DNA from: Chitinophaga rhizophila
Lineage (GTDB): Bacteria > Bacteroidota > Bacteroidia > Chitinophagales > Chitinophagaceae
Length of the DNA: 64,000 nt
Assembly (NCBI RefSeq): GCF_019492185.1
Contig: NZ_JAICCF010000001.1
Location: forward strand, 620,001 to 684,000
Reading direction: 5' to 3'
The position numbers were made by a program, and so were the translations under genes. The notes under the pieces are model-generated. The model saw nothing but the letters and a program-made list of their open reading frames with translations, had not been told where the DNA came from and ran no database searches. Shown in pieces: positions 54,482 to 64,000 of the stretch (within the stretch, counting starts at the first letter, position 1; every line of letters begins with the position of its first letter).

Positions 54482-55570
54482 TTATCTATTGTTAAGATCT
54501 GCGATTAATGTTAGTAGCTGTGCTCCTGTTACCGGCTGCAGATTAAAGCTAACCGGCGTATAGTTAGTACCACTTGCAGGGGGAGCAATTGTTACGTCTT
54601 TCAGTTCAGCATAGAACTGTCCGCCTAGGGCAGTAATTGCCAGGAAGCTACCCTGCTGTCCTACCGGTATTACATTCTGATAGCTCAGGAAGCCTTTAAA
54701 GCCATTAGGCGCATTCAGAATGATATTGAAGAACTTTACAACAGAGTTGATCGTCTTCGGTTTGAAGAACAGCATACTTGGCTGCTCAGGAGATGAGCTA
54801 GGGGTATCATCATTGTAAATGTTGAAGTAACCCAGTACTGTTGTCTTTGGTCCGGTTGTTCCACTGAATACATCACAGTTTCTCCATTGTATTAGCTGAG
54901 ATAACTGGAAATCCAGTGTACCGGTGCCGGGGTTAAATAAGGCGAAATCAGGCGCTGCGTTCCAATTGATACCAGGATCCTGAGAGGCTGGCTGTATAAC
55001 GCTGGTTGGCTGATTAAACTGATTATGACCATTCACAGTAAAGTATACTGACGTGTCGCCATCCCACATAGGCACTTTTTCCTGCGGACGTACCTGTGCT
55101 CTCACAGGTGCCTGCACTGCAATCGGCGCTGCCAGTGTAAGGTCTGCTCCACCTTCTGTAGCCCTTACAAAGAACTCTCCATATGACAACAGGTATTGTC
55201 CATTGGTAGCTGTAGGTCTGTTGGTCAGTACAAAATCCTTCGGACTATATACTTCTCTGATAGCTACACTAACCGGACCGGTAGGTACAGAACCATCTTT
55301 TCTGCGTAAAGCACCCGGAGGTATAGTATACCTGGTGCCATTAGGTGTGGACAATGTACCTGGCTGTTTAGCAGATACGGTAAAGAAAGAGGTCTTAGGG
55401 GCAGCACTCTTAAACAGATCTGCTAACAAACGGGCATCACGGCTGGGCTCTGCGGTAGCGGCAACTGCATTGCCATCCGGATTCAGTTTTTCCACAGCAG
55501 ATTGTTTGTTACAGGAAACAACAGCGATAGTTGTTACCAAAGCCAGTGCTCTGACAGAAAGGGATCTCAT
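54482..55570 (-). CDS. Hypothetical lipoprotein with ZU5-like beta domain
   Basis: 362 residues. Lipobox ending VVSC (Cys20), then a long disordered segment. Residues 70-190 read like a ZU5-type beta-sandwich (TRYTIPPGALRRKDGSVPTGPVSVAIREVYSPKDFVL). A second beta region follows (ILNAPNGFKGFLSYQNVIPVGQQGSFLAI). No enzymatic motif is visible. Probably a surface lipoprotein; function unknown. Confidence 0.68.
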   Translation of the reverse strand: MRSLSVRALALVTTIAVVSCNKQSAVEKLNPDGNAVAATAEPSRDARLLADLFKSAAPKTSFFTVSAKQPGTLSTPNGTRYTIPPGALRRKDGSVPTGPVSVAIREVYSPKDFVLTNRPTATNGQYLLSYGEFFVRATEGGADLTLAAPIAVQAPVRAQVRPQEKVPMWDGDTSVYFTVNGHNQFNQPTSVIQPASQDPGINWNAAPDFALFNPGTGTLDFQLSQLIQWRNCDVFSGTTGPKTTVLGYFNIYNDDTPSSSPEQPSMLFFKPKTINSVVKFFNIILNAPNGFKGFLSYQNVIPVGQQGSFLAITALGGQFYAELKDVTIAPPASGTNYTPVSFNLQPVTGAQLLTLIADLNNR

Positions 55571-55740
55571 AATTATCAGTTTTTGGTTAGGAAATTTTGA
55601 GGATTATTACGTTCTTACTACATACAGACGTACCTAAAACAAATTTAACTGTTGAGACATGAAATCAAACCGCGCTGTGTAAACGATGTCCCCCGCAAAG
55701 TTTGCTTCCTGTACACATACCCCCTTTCCCATCAATACTA

Positions 55741-56670
55741 TCAGGCGTATATACTGAGAAACTGTTGCATCGCTTCTTTCTTATAATCCGTAAAACTACT
55801 GCCTGAAAAGTTCTTAAAAAACTTACTGAAATGGGCGATATCATCAAACCCCAGACTATAAGCTATCTCCTTCATACTCGATCCTGAATAGGTAGCCAGC
55901 CGTTTCGCCTCCAGTACTACCCGCTGCCGTATGTGATGGCTGGCCGGAAAACCGGATACTTTCTTCACCATCTCATTCAGATGATTAGGGGTCACTGCCA
56001 GTTCGCCGGCATATTCGGCCACCAGCTTATATTCCATGTATTTTTGCTCTACTATCGAAAAAAACCTGTTCACAAGCGCCCTGTTGCCCGATTTAACAAC
56101 TGGCCCTTCTGACGGACGGTATTGCCTGGTCAGATAAATCATGAAGATATTCAGCAGCCCTCTCAATATCTCTGCCCGCAGCAGGAAGTAGTTGTCAAAT
56201 TCACGCACCATCTTCCCTGCCAGGTCTCTCATTTCTACCTGTACCTCCTCTGTCAGCTGAATAATAGTGGTACGGGACAACGATTGAAAAGAATGTGCGT
56301 GAAATATCATAGCGGCATTATCTTCCGGCATTAGCAAAAACTCCGGACTGAAAGTGATTACATACCCGGTGGCGGCAATAGCTGGTTTGAAATGATGCAG
56401 CTGCCCGGGGGCGAGACAATAAACCTGGTCAGGCATCACCACATGCTGCTCATTATCGACAAAATAATTACCGCTTCCAGCTATTACCCATATCAGCTCA
56501 AAGCTGTTATGGACATGCGGCATGCCGTCCTTTAGCTGGTTGTTTCCTGACAGGTCTTCCAGCCTGTAGATCTCAAATGGCATAGGCGGCCTTCCTTCCT
56601 GTATCAGGGTCTGGGCTGCATGACGCTTCGTGGGTTGCTGGCGGATGCAGGCAGGGTGAGTTTTTATCAT
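55741..56670 (-). CDS. AraC-family transcriptional regulator
   Basis: 309 residues; an internal ATG (MPFEIYRL, at 56583) is an alternative start. N-terminal cupin-like sensor domain (NSFELIWVIAGSGNYFVDNEQH, QVYCLAPGQLHHF) and a C-terminal double helix-turn-helix (EYAGELAVTPNHLNEMVKKVSG, then MKEIAYSLGFDDIAHFSKFFKNFSGSSFTDYK). Closely related to the AraC gene at 57044, from which it diverges. The inducing ligand is unknown. Confidence 0.93.
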   Translation of the reverse strand: MIKTHPACIRQQPTKRHAAQTLIQEGRPPMPFEIYRLEDLSGNNQLKDGMPHVHNSFELIWVIAGSGNYFVDNEQHVVMPDQVYCLAPGQLHHFKPAIAATGYVITFSPEFLLMPEDNAAMIFHAHSFQSLSRTTIIQLTEEVQVEMRDLAGKMVREFDNYFLLRAEILRGLLNIFMIYLTRQYRPSEGPVVKSGNRALVNRFFSIVEQKYMEYKLVAEYAGELAVTPNHLNEMVKKVSGFPASHHIRQRVVLEAKRLATYSGSSMKEIAYSLGFDDIAHFSKFFKNFSGSSFTDYKKEAMQQFLSIYA

Positions 56671-57043
56671 ATGGTCTGATTAATGGTGTGACGTTGGTAT
56701 AGCACCCTTAGAAAGACAAAACACATACCACTCACCCAAACTACTGATTTATAATACTTTGTTTAAAAACCACCCTCTGATAATTAGCTATATTTAGTCA
56801 ATTCACTGCTTTTGCTCACTCTATTTAGTGAATATCCGTGACTGCCTGCAAGACCGGTACACGCCCTGACCATCGAATTATGCTATTTCATAAAAAACAG
56901 CCGCTTTATTTCCGTGATAAACGGCGATATGGCGAAATATCGTAGTTTCTTGATTGCCCCATAACACATAATTAAATGATTATCAGCAAATAATAGCTCA
57001 GGCACACAATTGGCCTACTCTACAAGCATAAAACCACAACCGT
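56671..57043. other. Divergent intergenic region between AraC genes
   Basis: About 370 bp, AT-rich, between the two head-to-head AraC genes. No clear inverted repeat is visible. It should hold the promoters of both. Confidence 0.5.
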
Positions 57044-57934
57044 ATGAAGTTCACAGAATACTGCCCTTTATTGAAAATCGAAGATATAGACGCCAATCTG
57101 CCCTTTCAGATACAAACATTTCAACAAATGCGCGATGCAATTGTAGAACACAACGCTACGCCGCATAAACAGAACTACATAGAGATAGTATGGATCACTA
57201 AGGGGAGCGGTACCCTCGTGCTTGACCTGGAAATGTTCACGCTACAAAGCAACAGTGTATTTTGTATTACCCCGGGACAGCTCCATCAGCTCAGAGAAGA
57301 TGAAGACACTGAAGGTTACATCCTTTCATTTACAGAAGCCTTCCTGCATATGGGCGAACAGGAATTTGACCTGATGTATAACTCCGGCCTGTTCCAGGCT
57401 TTCTCCCGCTCAGCAGGCATCAGATTAAACAGCGAGGTAGCCCGCGAAATGCAGGAAGTAGCCACCAAGATGCTGAAAGAAAGCAATAACATTTACCTGT
57501 TTAAAACAGAAATGCTGCGCCGGTATCTGAAAATCTTCCTCATATATGTTACCCGTCAATTCCAGGGCCCCTTACAAACGGTTGTACAAACCCGCAACCT
57601 TGACCTGGTAGAAAAGTTCAAATCACTGGTTGAAGTTCATTTCAAAACGCACAGGAAAGTCGCTGATTATGCAAAACTCCTGGCTGTAACGCCCAACTAC
57701 CTGAATGAAATCATTAAAAAGATCACTGCGTATCCTGCCAGCTATCATATCCGTCAGCGTATTGTGCTGGAAGCCAAAAGAAGGGTTGCCTATTCTGACG
57801 AATGCATGAAAGAAGTAGCGTGGTATCTCGGCTTTACGGACATTGCACACTTCAGCAAATTCTTTAAGAATGCTACAGGCGCTACCTTCTCTGATTTCAG
57901 AAAGGAATGCCTGGTTATCAGTCCGGTACACTAA
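57044..57934 (+). CDS. AraC-family transcriptional regulator
   Basis: 296 residues. Sensor domain with NYIEIVWITKGSGTLVLD and SVFCITPGQLHQL; C-terminal DNA-binding pair DYAKLLAVTPNYLNEIIKKIT and MKEVAWYLGFTDIAHFSKFFKNATGATFSDF. Clearly paralogous to the 55741-56670 regulator throughout. It may control the alpha/beta hydrolase that follows or the divergent neighbour; the sequence does not decide. Confidence 0.94.
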   Translation: MKFTEYCPLLKIEDIDANLPFQIQTFQQMRDAIVEHNATPHKQNYIEIVWITKGSGTLVLDLEMFTLQSNSVFCITPGQLHQLREDEDTEGYILSFTEAFLHMGEQEFDLMYNSGLFQAFSRSAGIRLNSEVAREMQEVATKMLKESNNIYLFKTEMLRRYLKIFLIYVTRQFQGPLQTVVQTRNLDLVEKFKSLVEVHFKTHRKVADYAKLLAVTPNYLNEIIKKITAYPASYHIRQRIVLEAKRRVAYSDECMKEVAWYLGFTDIAHFSKFFKNATGATFSDFRKECLVISPVH

Positions 57935-57965
57935 ACCCGTAGTCCTGCCTACTAATCATTTTCGC

Positions 57966-57997
57966 TGATCACATCTCATCATGTGATCATTTTTTTT
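57966..57997 (+). terminator. Hairpin terminator after the second AraC gene
   Basis: TGATCACAT and ATGTGATCA pair perfectly, followed directly by a run of eight T. Confidence 0.88.
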
Positions 57998-58040
57998 GTC
58001 TGAACAAACCTCTTCCTGTATCTGCTACCACCTTACCAAC

Positions 58041-58086
58041 AAAAAGCTCCTGCCGTTACCTATGCGGGTATGGCAGGAGCTTTATA
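58041..58086. terminator. Hairpin terminator on the alpha/beta hydrolase side
   Basis: AAAGCTCCTGCC and GGCAGGAGCTTT form a 12-bp stem across 17 nt. The A-rich left edge gives a T run on the minus strand, which suits the alpha/beta hydrolase. Confidence 0.8.
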
Positions 58087-58104
58087 TAAAAAAGGTAAAA
58101 CGAA

Positions 58105-59088
58105 CTAACGAAGGTATTTCTTCAGTTCTGCACCTGCATGAGCCATTGCAGATTGCGTACCTGGTACTGTTGCCAGTGGATTCAGCAATCCCCAGTCGTG
58201 AATCATTCCCTGATAACGTACCAGTGTTACCGGTACTCCGGCCTGGTCCAGCTTACGTGCATATGCCTCGCCTTCATCGCGCAGCACGTCATTCTCTGCT
58301 ACCAGCACCAGCGCTGGCGGTAGTCCTTTCAGCTGCTCAGTAGTAGCCTGTAAAGGTGAGATATGGATATCGCTGCGTTGTTGCAGAGTAGCATAGTTAT
58401 CAAAGAACCAGATCATCATGTTCTTTGTCAGGAAACGACCGGTTGCAAACTCGTTGTATGAACCGTTATCGAAATCAGCATTCGTTACGGGCCACAGTAA
58501 TATCTGTCCTTTGATAGCAGGTCCCTGTTTTTCTTTCGCAAGGATAGACACTACAGCGGTCATATTACCGCCCACACTATTACCTGCCAGCGCCAGGTTT
58601 TTACCATCCACGCCTATCTCGTCGCCATGTTCTGCCACCCATTTTGTAGCCGCATATGCCTCATTGATCTGCGTAGGATACTTCGCTTCCGGCGCAGGTG
58701 TATAGTTAGGGAAGACCGCTACTGCTCCCGATGCCACCACCAGGTCGCGTACCAGTCTTTTATGTGTAGGGAAATCGCCGAGTACCCAGCCTCCTCCATG
58801 AAAGAACATGAATACCGGCAGCTTGCCACTTACGCCGGCAGGACGTACGATATCCAATTTGACAGTCAGCCCCTCCGACGTGATCGTTTTCTCTGAAAAC
58901 TCAACTCCGGAAATATCAACTGTCACCGATTCCTGTGCACCTGTCAGCACTCCTCGTGCATCTACCGGCGACAAAGTCTCTAACGGCTCGCCGCCGCTGT
59001 TGTTCAATGCATGTAAAAAAGCTTTTACCTTACTGTCAATGGATGGATCTGTATCGGGGTCGAGTGGTAACCTGATGTCTGTGCTCAT
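58105..59088 (-). CDS. Alpha/beta hydrolase of the hormone-sensitive-lipase type
   Basis: 327 residues, no signal peptide. Oxyanion-hole HGGGW in FMFFHGGGWVLGDFPT, nucleophile Ser in LALAGNSVGGNMTAV (GNSVGG), an acidic residue in LVAENDVLRDEGEAYA, and the catalytic His in GMIHDWGLLNP. This is the HSL family (family IV) of small-molecule esterases and lipases. Stands alone. Confidence 0.93.
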   Translation of the reverse strand: MSTDIRLPLDPDTDPSIDSKVKAFLHALNNSGGEPLETLSPVDARGVLTGAQESVTVDISGVEFSEKTITSEGLTVKLDIVRPAGVSGKLPVFMFFHGGGWVLGDFPTHKRLVRDLVVASGAVAVFPNYTPAPEAKYPTQINEAYAATKWVAEHGDEIGVDGKNLALAGNSVGGNMTAVVSILAKEKQGPAIKGQILLWPVTNADFDNGSYNEFATGRFLTKNMMIWFFDNYATLQQRSDIHISPLQATTEQLKGLPPALVLVAENDVLRDEGEAYARKLDQAGVPVTLVRYQGMIHDWGLLNPLATVPGTQSAMAHAGAELKKYLR

Positions 59089-59413
59089 TGTATTGAGTTT
59101 TTATTAGTTGAATTAACAATTGTGTCTGATCAATGTTCACAAAGCTATCTGTTATCCTGCGGCGGATCAATTGCCAAATGCCAGTAACTGTTGTCATTTT
59201 CATCGAGCGGGCAATTATTCTGAACGCCCATGATTAATACAAGTTTAACCCTGATTCCGGCATTGCACAGCAGGGACTAATTTTTCATCTTTGTACTGTT
59301 ATCAATAAAAGATATCGGATCATCAGCAAAAATTAAACCTGATATTTCTATCAAGTTGGCATTGGTTATCAAACGGCTGTTTCTTTTCAGGAACAGCTTT
59401 TTTATTATCCCCA
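59089..59413. other. Intergenic region upstream of the alpha/beta hydrolase
   Basis: About 325 bp with no convincing gene; a 60-codon minus-strand ORF here is Asn/Ile/Leu-rich and probably chance. It holds the promoter of the hydrolase gene, and the OMF terminator lies at its right edge. Confidence 0.5.
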
Positions 59414-59450
59414 ATAAAAAGAAATAGCGCCACAGAGCTGTGGCGCTATT
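59414..59450 (-). terminator. Terminator of the RND efflux operon
   Basis: AATAGCGCCACAG and CTGTGGCGCTATT form a perfect palindrome with a 2-nt centre (59423-59450). On the minus strand it is followed by a T-rich run (TTTCTTTTTATT), about 50 nt after the OMF stop. Confidence 0.85.
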
Positions 59451-59502
59451 GGGTAACAAACATTATATCTACCTATTACAACTGTCTTGTTTACTTAATA
59501 CC

Positions 59503-60927
59503 CTATTTCCATCCTCCTCCCAGGCTTCTGTATAATTCCACAGACGCGCTCAATTGCTGACGGGTAATATCAGCCTGTGTCAGCGACGCCTGTAGTGACC
59601 TGCTTTGTGCTGTGATCACATCCAGGTAGTTAGCCATGCCACTGCGGAACAGCATTCTGGCATGCGAGGTTGCCAGTGATAGTGTATTCACCTGACTAGT
59701 GGCTATCTGCTGTTGTACTTTCAGTTTGTCCAGTCTTACGAGGGAGTTAGACACCTCTCCTATTGCATTCAGTGCTACCTGTCTGAAACGGATTACAGCT
59801 TCTTCCCGCTCTATCTTTGCCACTGCCAGGTTAGCTTTCAATTGTCCGCGTTGAAACAATGGCTGTGTCAGACTTCCTGCTGCCAATCCAAACAGTGAAG
59901 CGGGTAGTGTGAACCAGTCGCTCGCTTTGAAGGCATTGACACCGCCATTCGCAGTAATATTCAGTGCCGGATACATACTGGCCTGTGCTACGCCTACCTG
60001 TGCATTCGCTGCTACCAATGCCATCTCCAGCTCCTTTACGTCGGGTCTGTTGCTCAGCAGTGAAGCGGGTACGCCCGTAGGCATGATCTCTCTTAGTGGC
60101 GTTGAGATCAGTGTACTGCGGTAGTCAATCGTACCTGGCAGTTCTCCTGCCAGTATGCGCAGGGTATTCTGCTCTATAGCTTTTGCCTGTTCCAGCTGTG
60201 GTATCAGCAGGGCGGCTGTCTGCCGTTGTGCCTCTGCCTGTTGTACGGCCAGTTCAGTGGTTTCGCCGGCTGTCTTTTGCAGGCGTATCATCTGCACAAT
60301 CGTATCGCTAAGCGACACATTGCTTTTTGCAATTTCCAGCTGTGCATCCAGCATCAGCAGGTTATAATAACTATTGGCAATGTTTGATACCAGTCCTGTC
60401 TGCACGGCATGTTTACCCTCAAATGAAGCCAGGTAGTTAGCCAGCGCTGCCTCTTTCCTGCGCTTAATCTTTCCCCACACATCTATCTCCCAGGAGAGGG
60501 CGGCATTCAGACTATAGTCTTCTATATGTTCGGTACCAAGGAATGTACTCAGACTGGTACCATTCAGACTATTCTTTGAAGGGATGGAAGTAGACGCTGC
60601 CGCCTGGAGATTCACAGTTGGCAGCCAACCTAATTTTGCCTGTCTAAGGTATGCCTGTGCCGTTTCTATCCGTTTAATAGCCAGCTGAAGATCATAGTTC
60701 CCGCTCAGCGCCCTTCCGATTAATCCCTGCAGTGTTGTATCTGTAAAGAACTGTTTCCATTCCAATGTCGCTATACTGCTATCTGCAGTTGCCGCTACCG
60801 TTGTATCGCTATAGGCGGACGGCAGTACCAGGGCAGGACGTTCATAATTACGGCCCACCCGGCACGATGCCAATCCTACAACTATGAGGCAAGAGACGAT
60901 TGAAAAATGAATATATTTTAGTGTCAT
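59503..60927 (-). CDS. Outer-membrane efflux channel (NodT/OMF, TolC-like)
   Basis: 474 residues. Signal peptide with lipobox-like LASCRV (Cys22). The TolC-like double repeat is visible (LQLAIKRIETAQAYLRQAKLGWLP, then ALVAANAQVGVAQASMYPALNITANGG), as is the NodT-type LLSNRPDVKELE. These trimeric channels pair with RND pumps through a periplasmic adaptor. The gene is 33 nt after the RND gene. The adaptor gene should lie upstream, outside the window. Confidence 0.95.
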   Translation of the reverse strand: MTLKYIHFSIVSCLIVVGLASCRVGRNYERPALVLPSAYSDTTVAATADSSIATLEWKQFFTDTTLQGLIGRALSGNYDLQLAIKRIETAQAYLRQAKLGWLPTVNLQAAASTSIPSKNSLNGTSLSTFLGTEHIEDYSLNAALSWEIDVWGKIKRRKEAALANYLASFEGKHAVQTGLVSNIANSYYNLLMLDAQLEIAKSNVSLSDTIVQMIRLQKTAGETTELAVQQAEAQRQTAALLIPQLEQAKAIEQNTLRILAGELPGTIDYRSTLISTPLREIMPTGVPASLLSNRPDVKELEMALVAANAQVGVAQASMYPALNITANGGVNAFKASDWFTLPASLFGLAAGSLTQPLFQRGQLKANLAVAKIEREEAVIRFRQVALNAIGEVSNSLVRLDKLKVQQQIATSQVNTLSLATSHARMLFRSGMANYLDVITAQSRSLQASLTQADITRQQLSASVELYRSLGGGWK

Positions 60928-60960
60928 CCTGTTATTCTTTAATCTTTAAATATATTGCCG

Positions 60961-63900
60961 TTATACAGTGGCATCGCCTGCTACGTCGGGATGTGCTGTC
61001 TTTAACGGTTTACCGCTTACCTTCTCCTGCAGATACTGGAAGATGATAAACAATACCGGTATCGCAAATACACCCAGTATTACGCCTGTCAGCATACCTC
61101 CGGCTGCGCCGGTACTGATTGAACGGTTACCCAATGCAGAAGATCCTGTTGCACGCATCAGTGGTGTCAGACCGGCCACGAATGCAAAGGATGTCATCAG
61201 GATCGGACGCAAACGCAGTCTCGATGCTTCCAGCGCTGATGCCAGCAGTCCCATACCATTGCGGCGGCGCTGTACGGCATACTCCACAATCAGGATCGCA
61301 TTCTTTGCCAGCAACCCTATGAGCATGATCAGACCAACCTGCACATATATATTGTTGTCAATACCAAACAGGTTGATGAAAACAAACACTCCGAATATGC
61401 CCAGTGGTATAGACAGTATTACTGATAATGGCAGGATGTAGCTTTCATACTGTGCTGCCAGCAGGAAGTATACAAACACAAGACACAACAGGAAAATAAT
61501 ACCTGCCTGTCCACCTGCTGCTATCTCCTCTTTCGTCATACCTACCCACTCATATGAGTAACCTCTTGGCAGGTATTGCTGTGCTACTTCCTCTACTGCC
61601 TTGATAGCGTCGCCGGAGCTGTAACCTGGTTTCGGCTGACCATTAATCGTTACTGCATTAAAGAGGTTGTTACGGGTCACTGTTTCCGGACCATACACTC
61701 TTTCCAGGTTTACAACCGCATTGATCGGCACCATTTCTCCGGAACTGTTCTTAACGAAGATGTCGTTAAGCGACGATGCCTCGGCACGTGATGGCGCTTC
61801 TGCCTGTACAATCACCCTGTAGTATTTACCAAAACGGTTGAAGTCAGAAGCAAACGTACTACCATAATATACCTGCATCGTCTGCAGGATATCTGATACT
61901 GATACGCCCAGCTGCTTCGCCTTTGTTTCGTCAATCTCCAGGTTGTATTGAGGGTTGCCGGCATTGAAGGTGGTGAAGGCAAAAGCTATTTCCTTCCGCT
62001 TCATCAGTTCTCCGATAAAACCATAAGCCGTATTCGCCAGCTTATCCAGCTGTCCGCCGGTACGGTCCTGCAATATCACCTCAAAACCATCTACGTTACT
62101 GAAACCCGGCACAGTCGGCATGTTAAACATAAAGATGTTGGCTTCCTTGATGTCTGCCAGTTTAGCCTGCATCATACCCATCACCTCCTTCAGGTCTTTC
62201 ACCTGGCCACGGTCCTGGTGTTTCTTCAGTTTCACAAATCCTACTGCATATGCAGAACTGTTAGAGTTGGTGAGGATATTGAATCCGGATACGCTCAGGA
62301 AACTGTTTACTGATTCCAGCGCCTTCATTTCCTTCTCTACTTTGTTCACCACTTCCTGTGTACGTTGCAGGGAAGATCCCGGAGGCATGGTCACTGAATA
62401 CACCACAAAACCGTTATCTTCTGTAGGGATAAAGCCGGTCGGTGTTCTCTTCACCAGCCATACTGTTATACCTATCACTACTGCCAGGGCTGTCAGCGCA
62501 ATCCACTTACGTCTTACCAGGAAACGGATACTGTTGATATATTTATTGGTCACTGCTTCAAAACCGGAGTTAAAGGCAGTAAAGAAGCGTTTGCCAAAAC
62601 CTTTGGTATAAGCTGCGCCATGTGCATCTTTACTATGATTGTTCTTCAGCAGCAAGGCACACAACGCCGGACTTAAAGTCAACGCGTTCAATGCCGATAT
62701 CAGAATCGCAATGGCCAGTGTAAAGGCAAACTGCCGGTAAAATACGCCCGCAGGCCCCTGCATGAAACCAACAGGAATAAACACTGCGGCCATTACCAGG
62801 GTGATGGAGATAATTGCACCGGATATTTCCTGCATGCTGGTTACTGTTGCCGCACGTGGAGACATATTAATACTCTCCATCTTTGAGTGTACGGCTTCGA
62901 CGACGACAATGGCGTCATCCACCACGATACCAATGGCCAGTACCAGGGCAAAGAGTGTCAGCAGGTTAATGGTAAATCCAAACAGCTGCATAAAGAAGAA
63001 GGTACCGATAATGGCAACAGGTACTGCAATAGCAGGGATCAGTGTAGAACGGAAGTCCTGCAGGAAAATGAACACCACAATGAACACAAGTATGAATGCC
63101 TCTATCAATGTATGTTTCACCTGATCGATAGATTCATCGAGGTATTCTTTGGTACTGTAGATATTAAAATAGTCAACGCCCTTAGGGAATAATCCTGCCG
63201 CTTTCTTCATCAGGTCATTCACCTGTGTCTGTATCTCATTGGCGTTGGAGCCGGCGGTCTGATAGATAGCGATACCGATACCAAACTTACCATTCACATG
63301 GGTGTCACTGCTATAGGTAAACGAACCAAATTCTACACGCGCCACGTCTTTCAGTCTTAACAGGGAACCATCTGCGTTTGCTTTCAGCACGATGTCTTCA
63401 TACTGTGCATTCTGATTACGTTTTCCTTTGTACTTGATCACATACTCAAATGCTTCTTTACTGCTTTCACCGAAACGACCGGGAGCTGCTTCCAGGTTCT
63501 GTTCTCTGATCGCGCCCAGTACATCCTGCGGAGACAGGTTATTAGCGGCCAGCCTGTCAGGACGCAGCCATATACGCATGGAGTAGTCCTTTGCACCGAA
63601 TACCATCGCCTGACCTACACCCGTTACACGTTGTATTTCAGGTATGATGTTAATCTTTGCATAGTTCTGCAGAAACTTCTCATCATATTCTTCCTGGTCG
63701 CTGATCAGGTTCACTACCATGATCATACTGTTCTGTTGCTTCTGGGTAGTAATACCGGCGCTCACTACTTCAGTCGGCAGCAGACTGGTAGCTTTCGCTA
63801 CGCGGTTCTGCACGTTTACTGCTGCCAGATCCGGATCCGTGCCCAGTTTGAAGTATACAGTCAGGGTCATGGAGCCATCGTTGTTGGAGGTGGAGGTCAT

Positions 63901-64000
63901 GTAGGTCATGTTCTCCACACCGTTCACTGCCTCTTCAATAGGCGTAGCTACTGAACGGGCTACCACTTCCGCGTTCGCACCGGGATAGGAAGCTATAACA
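60961..64000 (-). CDS. HAE1-type RND efflux pump (5' end outside window)
   Basis: At least 1013 residues; the frame stays open to the window edge (ASYPGANAEVVARSV at the edge), so the true start lies beyond. Features of drug/solvent-exporting RND pumps are VATPIEEAVNGVENMTYM, the TM4 pair of Asp residues in VDDAIVVVEAVHSKM, LTLSPALCALLLK, the porter domain with YAVGFVKLKKHQDRG, and the C-terminal LAKNAILIVEYA and SRLRLRPILMTSFAF. It would pump drugs, bile acids or lipophilic compounds out through the downstream OMF channel using proton flow. Substrate unknown. Confidence 0.96.
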   Translation of the reverse strand, partial: VIASYPGANAEVVARSVATPIEEAVNGVENMTYMTSTSNNDGSMTLTVYFKLGTDPDLAAVNVQNRVAKATSLLPTEVVSAGITTQKQQNSMIMVVNLISDQEEYDEKFLQNYAKINIIPEIQRVTGVGQAMVFGAKDYSMRIWLRPDRLAANNLSPQDVLGAIREQNLEAAPGRFGESSKEAFEYVIKYKGKRNQNAQYEDIVLKANADGSLLRLKDVARVEFGSFTYSSDTHVNGKFGIGIAIYQTAGSNANEIQTQVNDLMKKAAGLFPKGVDYFNIYSTKEYLDESIDQVKHTLIEAFILVFIVVFIFLQDFRSTLIPAIAVPVAIIGTFFFMQLFGFTINLLTLFALVLAIGIVVDDAIVVVEAVHSKMESINMSPRAATVTSMQEISGAIISITLVMAAVFIPVGFMQGPAGVFYRQFAFTLAIAILISALNALTLSPALCALLLKNNHSKDAHGAAYTKGFGKRFFTAFNSGFEAVTNKYINSIRFLVRRKWIALTALAVVIGITVWLVKRTPTGFIPTEDNGFVVYSVTMPPGSSLQRTQEVVNKVEKEMKALESVNSFLSVSGFNILTNSNSSAYAVGFVKLKKHQDRGQVKDLKEVMGMMQAKLADIKEANIFMFNMPTVPGFSNVDGFEVILQDRTGGQLDKLANTAYGFIGELMKRKEIAFAFTTFNAGNPQYNLEIDETKAKQLGVSVSDILQTMQVYYGSTFASDFNRFGKYYRVIVQAEAPSRAEASSLNDIFVKNSSGEMVPINAVVNLERVYGPETVTRNNLFNAVTINGQPKPGYSSGDAIKAVEEVAQQYLPRGYSYEWVGMTKEEIAAGGQAGIIFLLCLVFVYFLLAAQYESYILPLSVILSIPLGIFGVFVFINLFGIDNNIYVQVGLIMLIGLLAKNAILIVEYAVQRRRNGMGLLASALEASRLRLRPILMTSFAFVAGLTPLMRATGSSALGNRSISTGAAGGMLTGVILGVFAIPVLFIIFQYLQEKVSGKPLKTAHPDVAGDATV

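Overview
The window looks like a chromosomal segment of a Bacteroidota organism, most likely a Chitinophaga-like member of the Chitinophagaceae. The evidence is a SusC/SusD pair, several TonB-linked outer-membrane proteins with carboxypeptidase-regulatory N-terminal domains, many lipoproteins with SusD-era style lipoboxes, zinc-finger and TPR regulators, moderate GC content and no clear Shine-Dalgarno sites. The genus is an inference. I recognised no rRNA, tRNA, CRISPR array, insertion sequence or integrase.

Layout. 1-14.4 kb: an NRPS-independent (NIS) hydroxamate siderophore locus. A siderophore receptor, cut by the window start, faces a nine-gene operon on the minus strand: PLP decarboxylase, two IucA/IucC synthetases, an exported creatininase-like protein, GNAT acyltransferase, amine N-monooxygenase, MATE exporter, acyl carrier protein and adenylating enzyme. 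A 52-codon ORF lies upstream. 14.4-15.9 kb: AT-rich, without convincing genes. 15.9-17.6 kb: a divergent sigma factor with a repetitive tail, overlapping a zinc-finger/TPR membrane protein. 17.8-22.6 kb: a SusC/SusD pair. 23.1-29.7 kb: an AAA ATPase, then a tightly packed STM4015-STM4014-HAD-STM4013-STM4012-STM4011 operon. Its families co-occur widely, but I know of no established function.

29.9-37.1 kb: a probable minus-strand operon that begins with four short exported peptides in an alternating two-type (B-A-B-A) order. They are followed by an outer-membrane beta-barrel protein, an HTTM (vitamin K-dependent carboxylase/SdpB-like) membrane protein and a WzyC-like protein with TPRs. This is my strongest candidate for an undescribed system: exported peptides with a conserved C-terminal L-x-[RK]-Y-E motif beside a possible membrane maturation enzyme. 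37.3-48.1 kb: mixed single genes, namely a transglutaminase-fold lipoprotein, GH15 glucosidase, basic-secretory-protein-type metalloprotease, patatin, amidohydrolase and several unknown exported or membrane proteins.

48.2-52.2 kb: a 1317-residue protein that joins a peptidoglycan amidase, a caspase-like protease and an SGNH hydrolase, each with its catalytic motifs intact. 52.5-59.1 kb: a small exported basic protein, a serine beta-lactamase-like hydrolase, a lipoprotein, two divergent AraC regulators and an alpha/beta hydrolase. 59.5-64 kb: an OMF outer-membrane channel and an HAE1-type RND pump, the latter cut by the window end.

All functional calls come from reading motifs by eye; no database search was possible.
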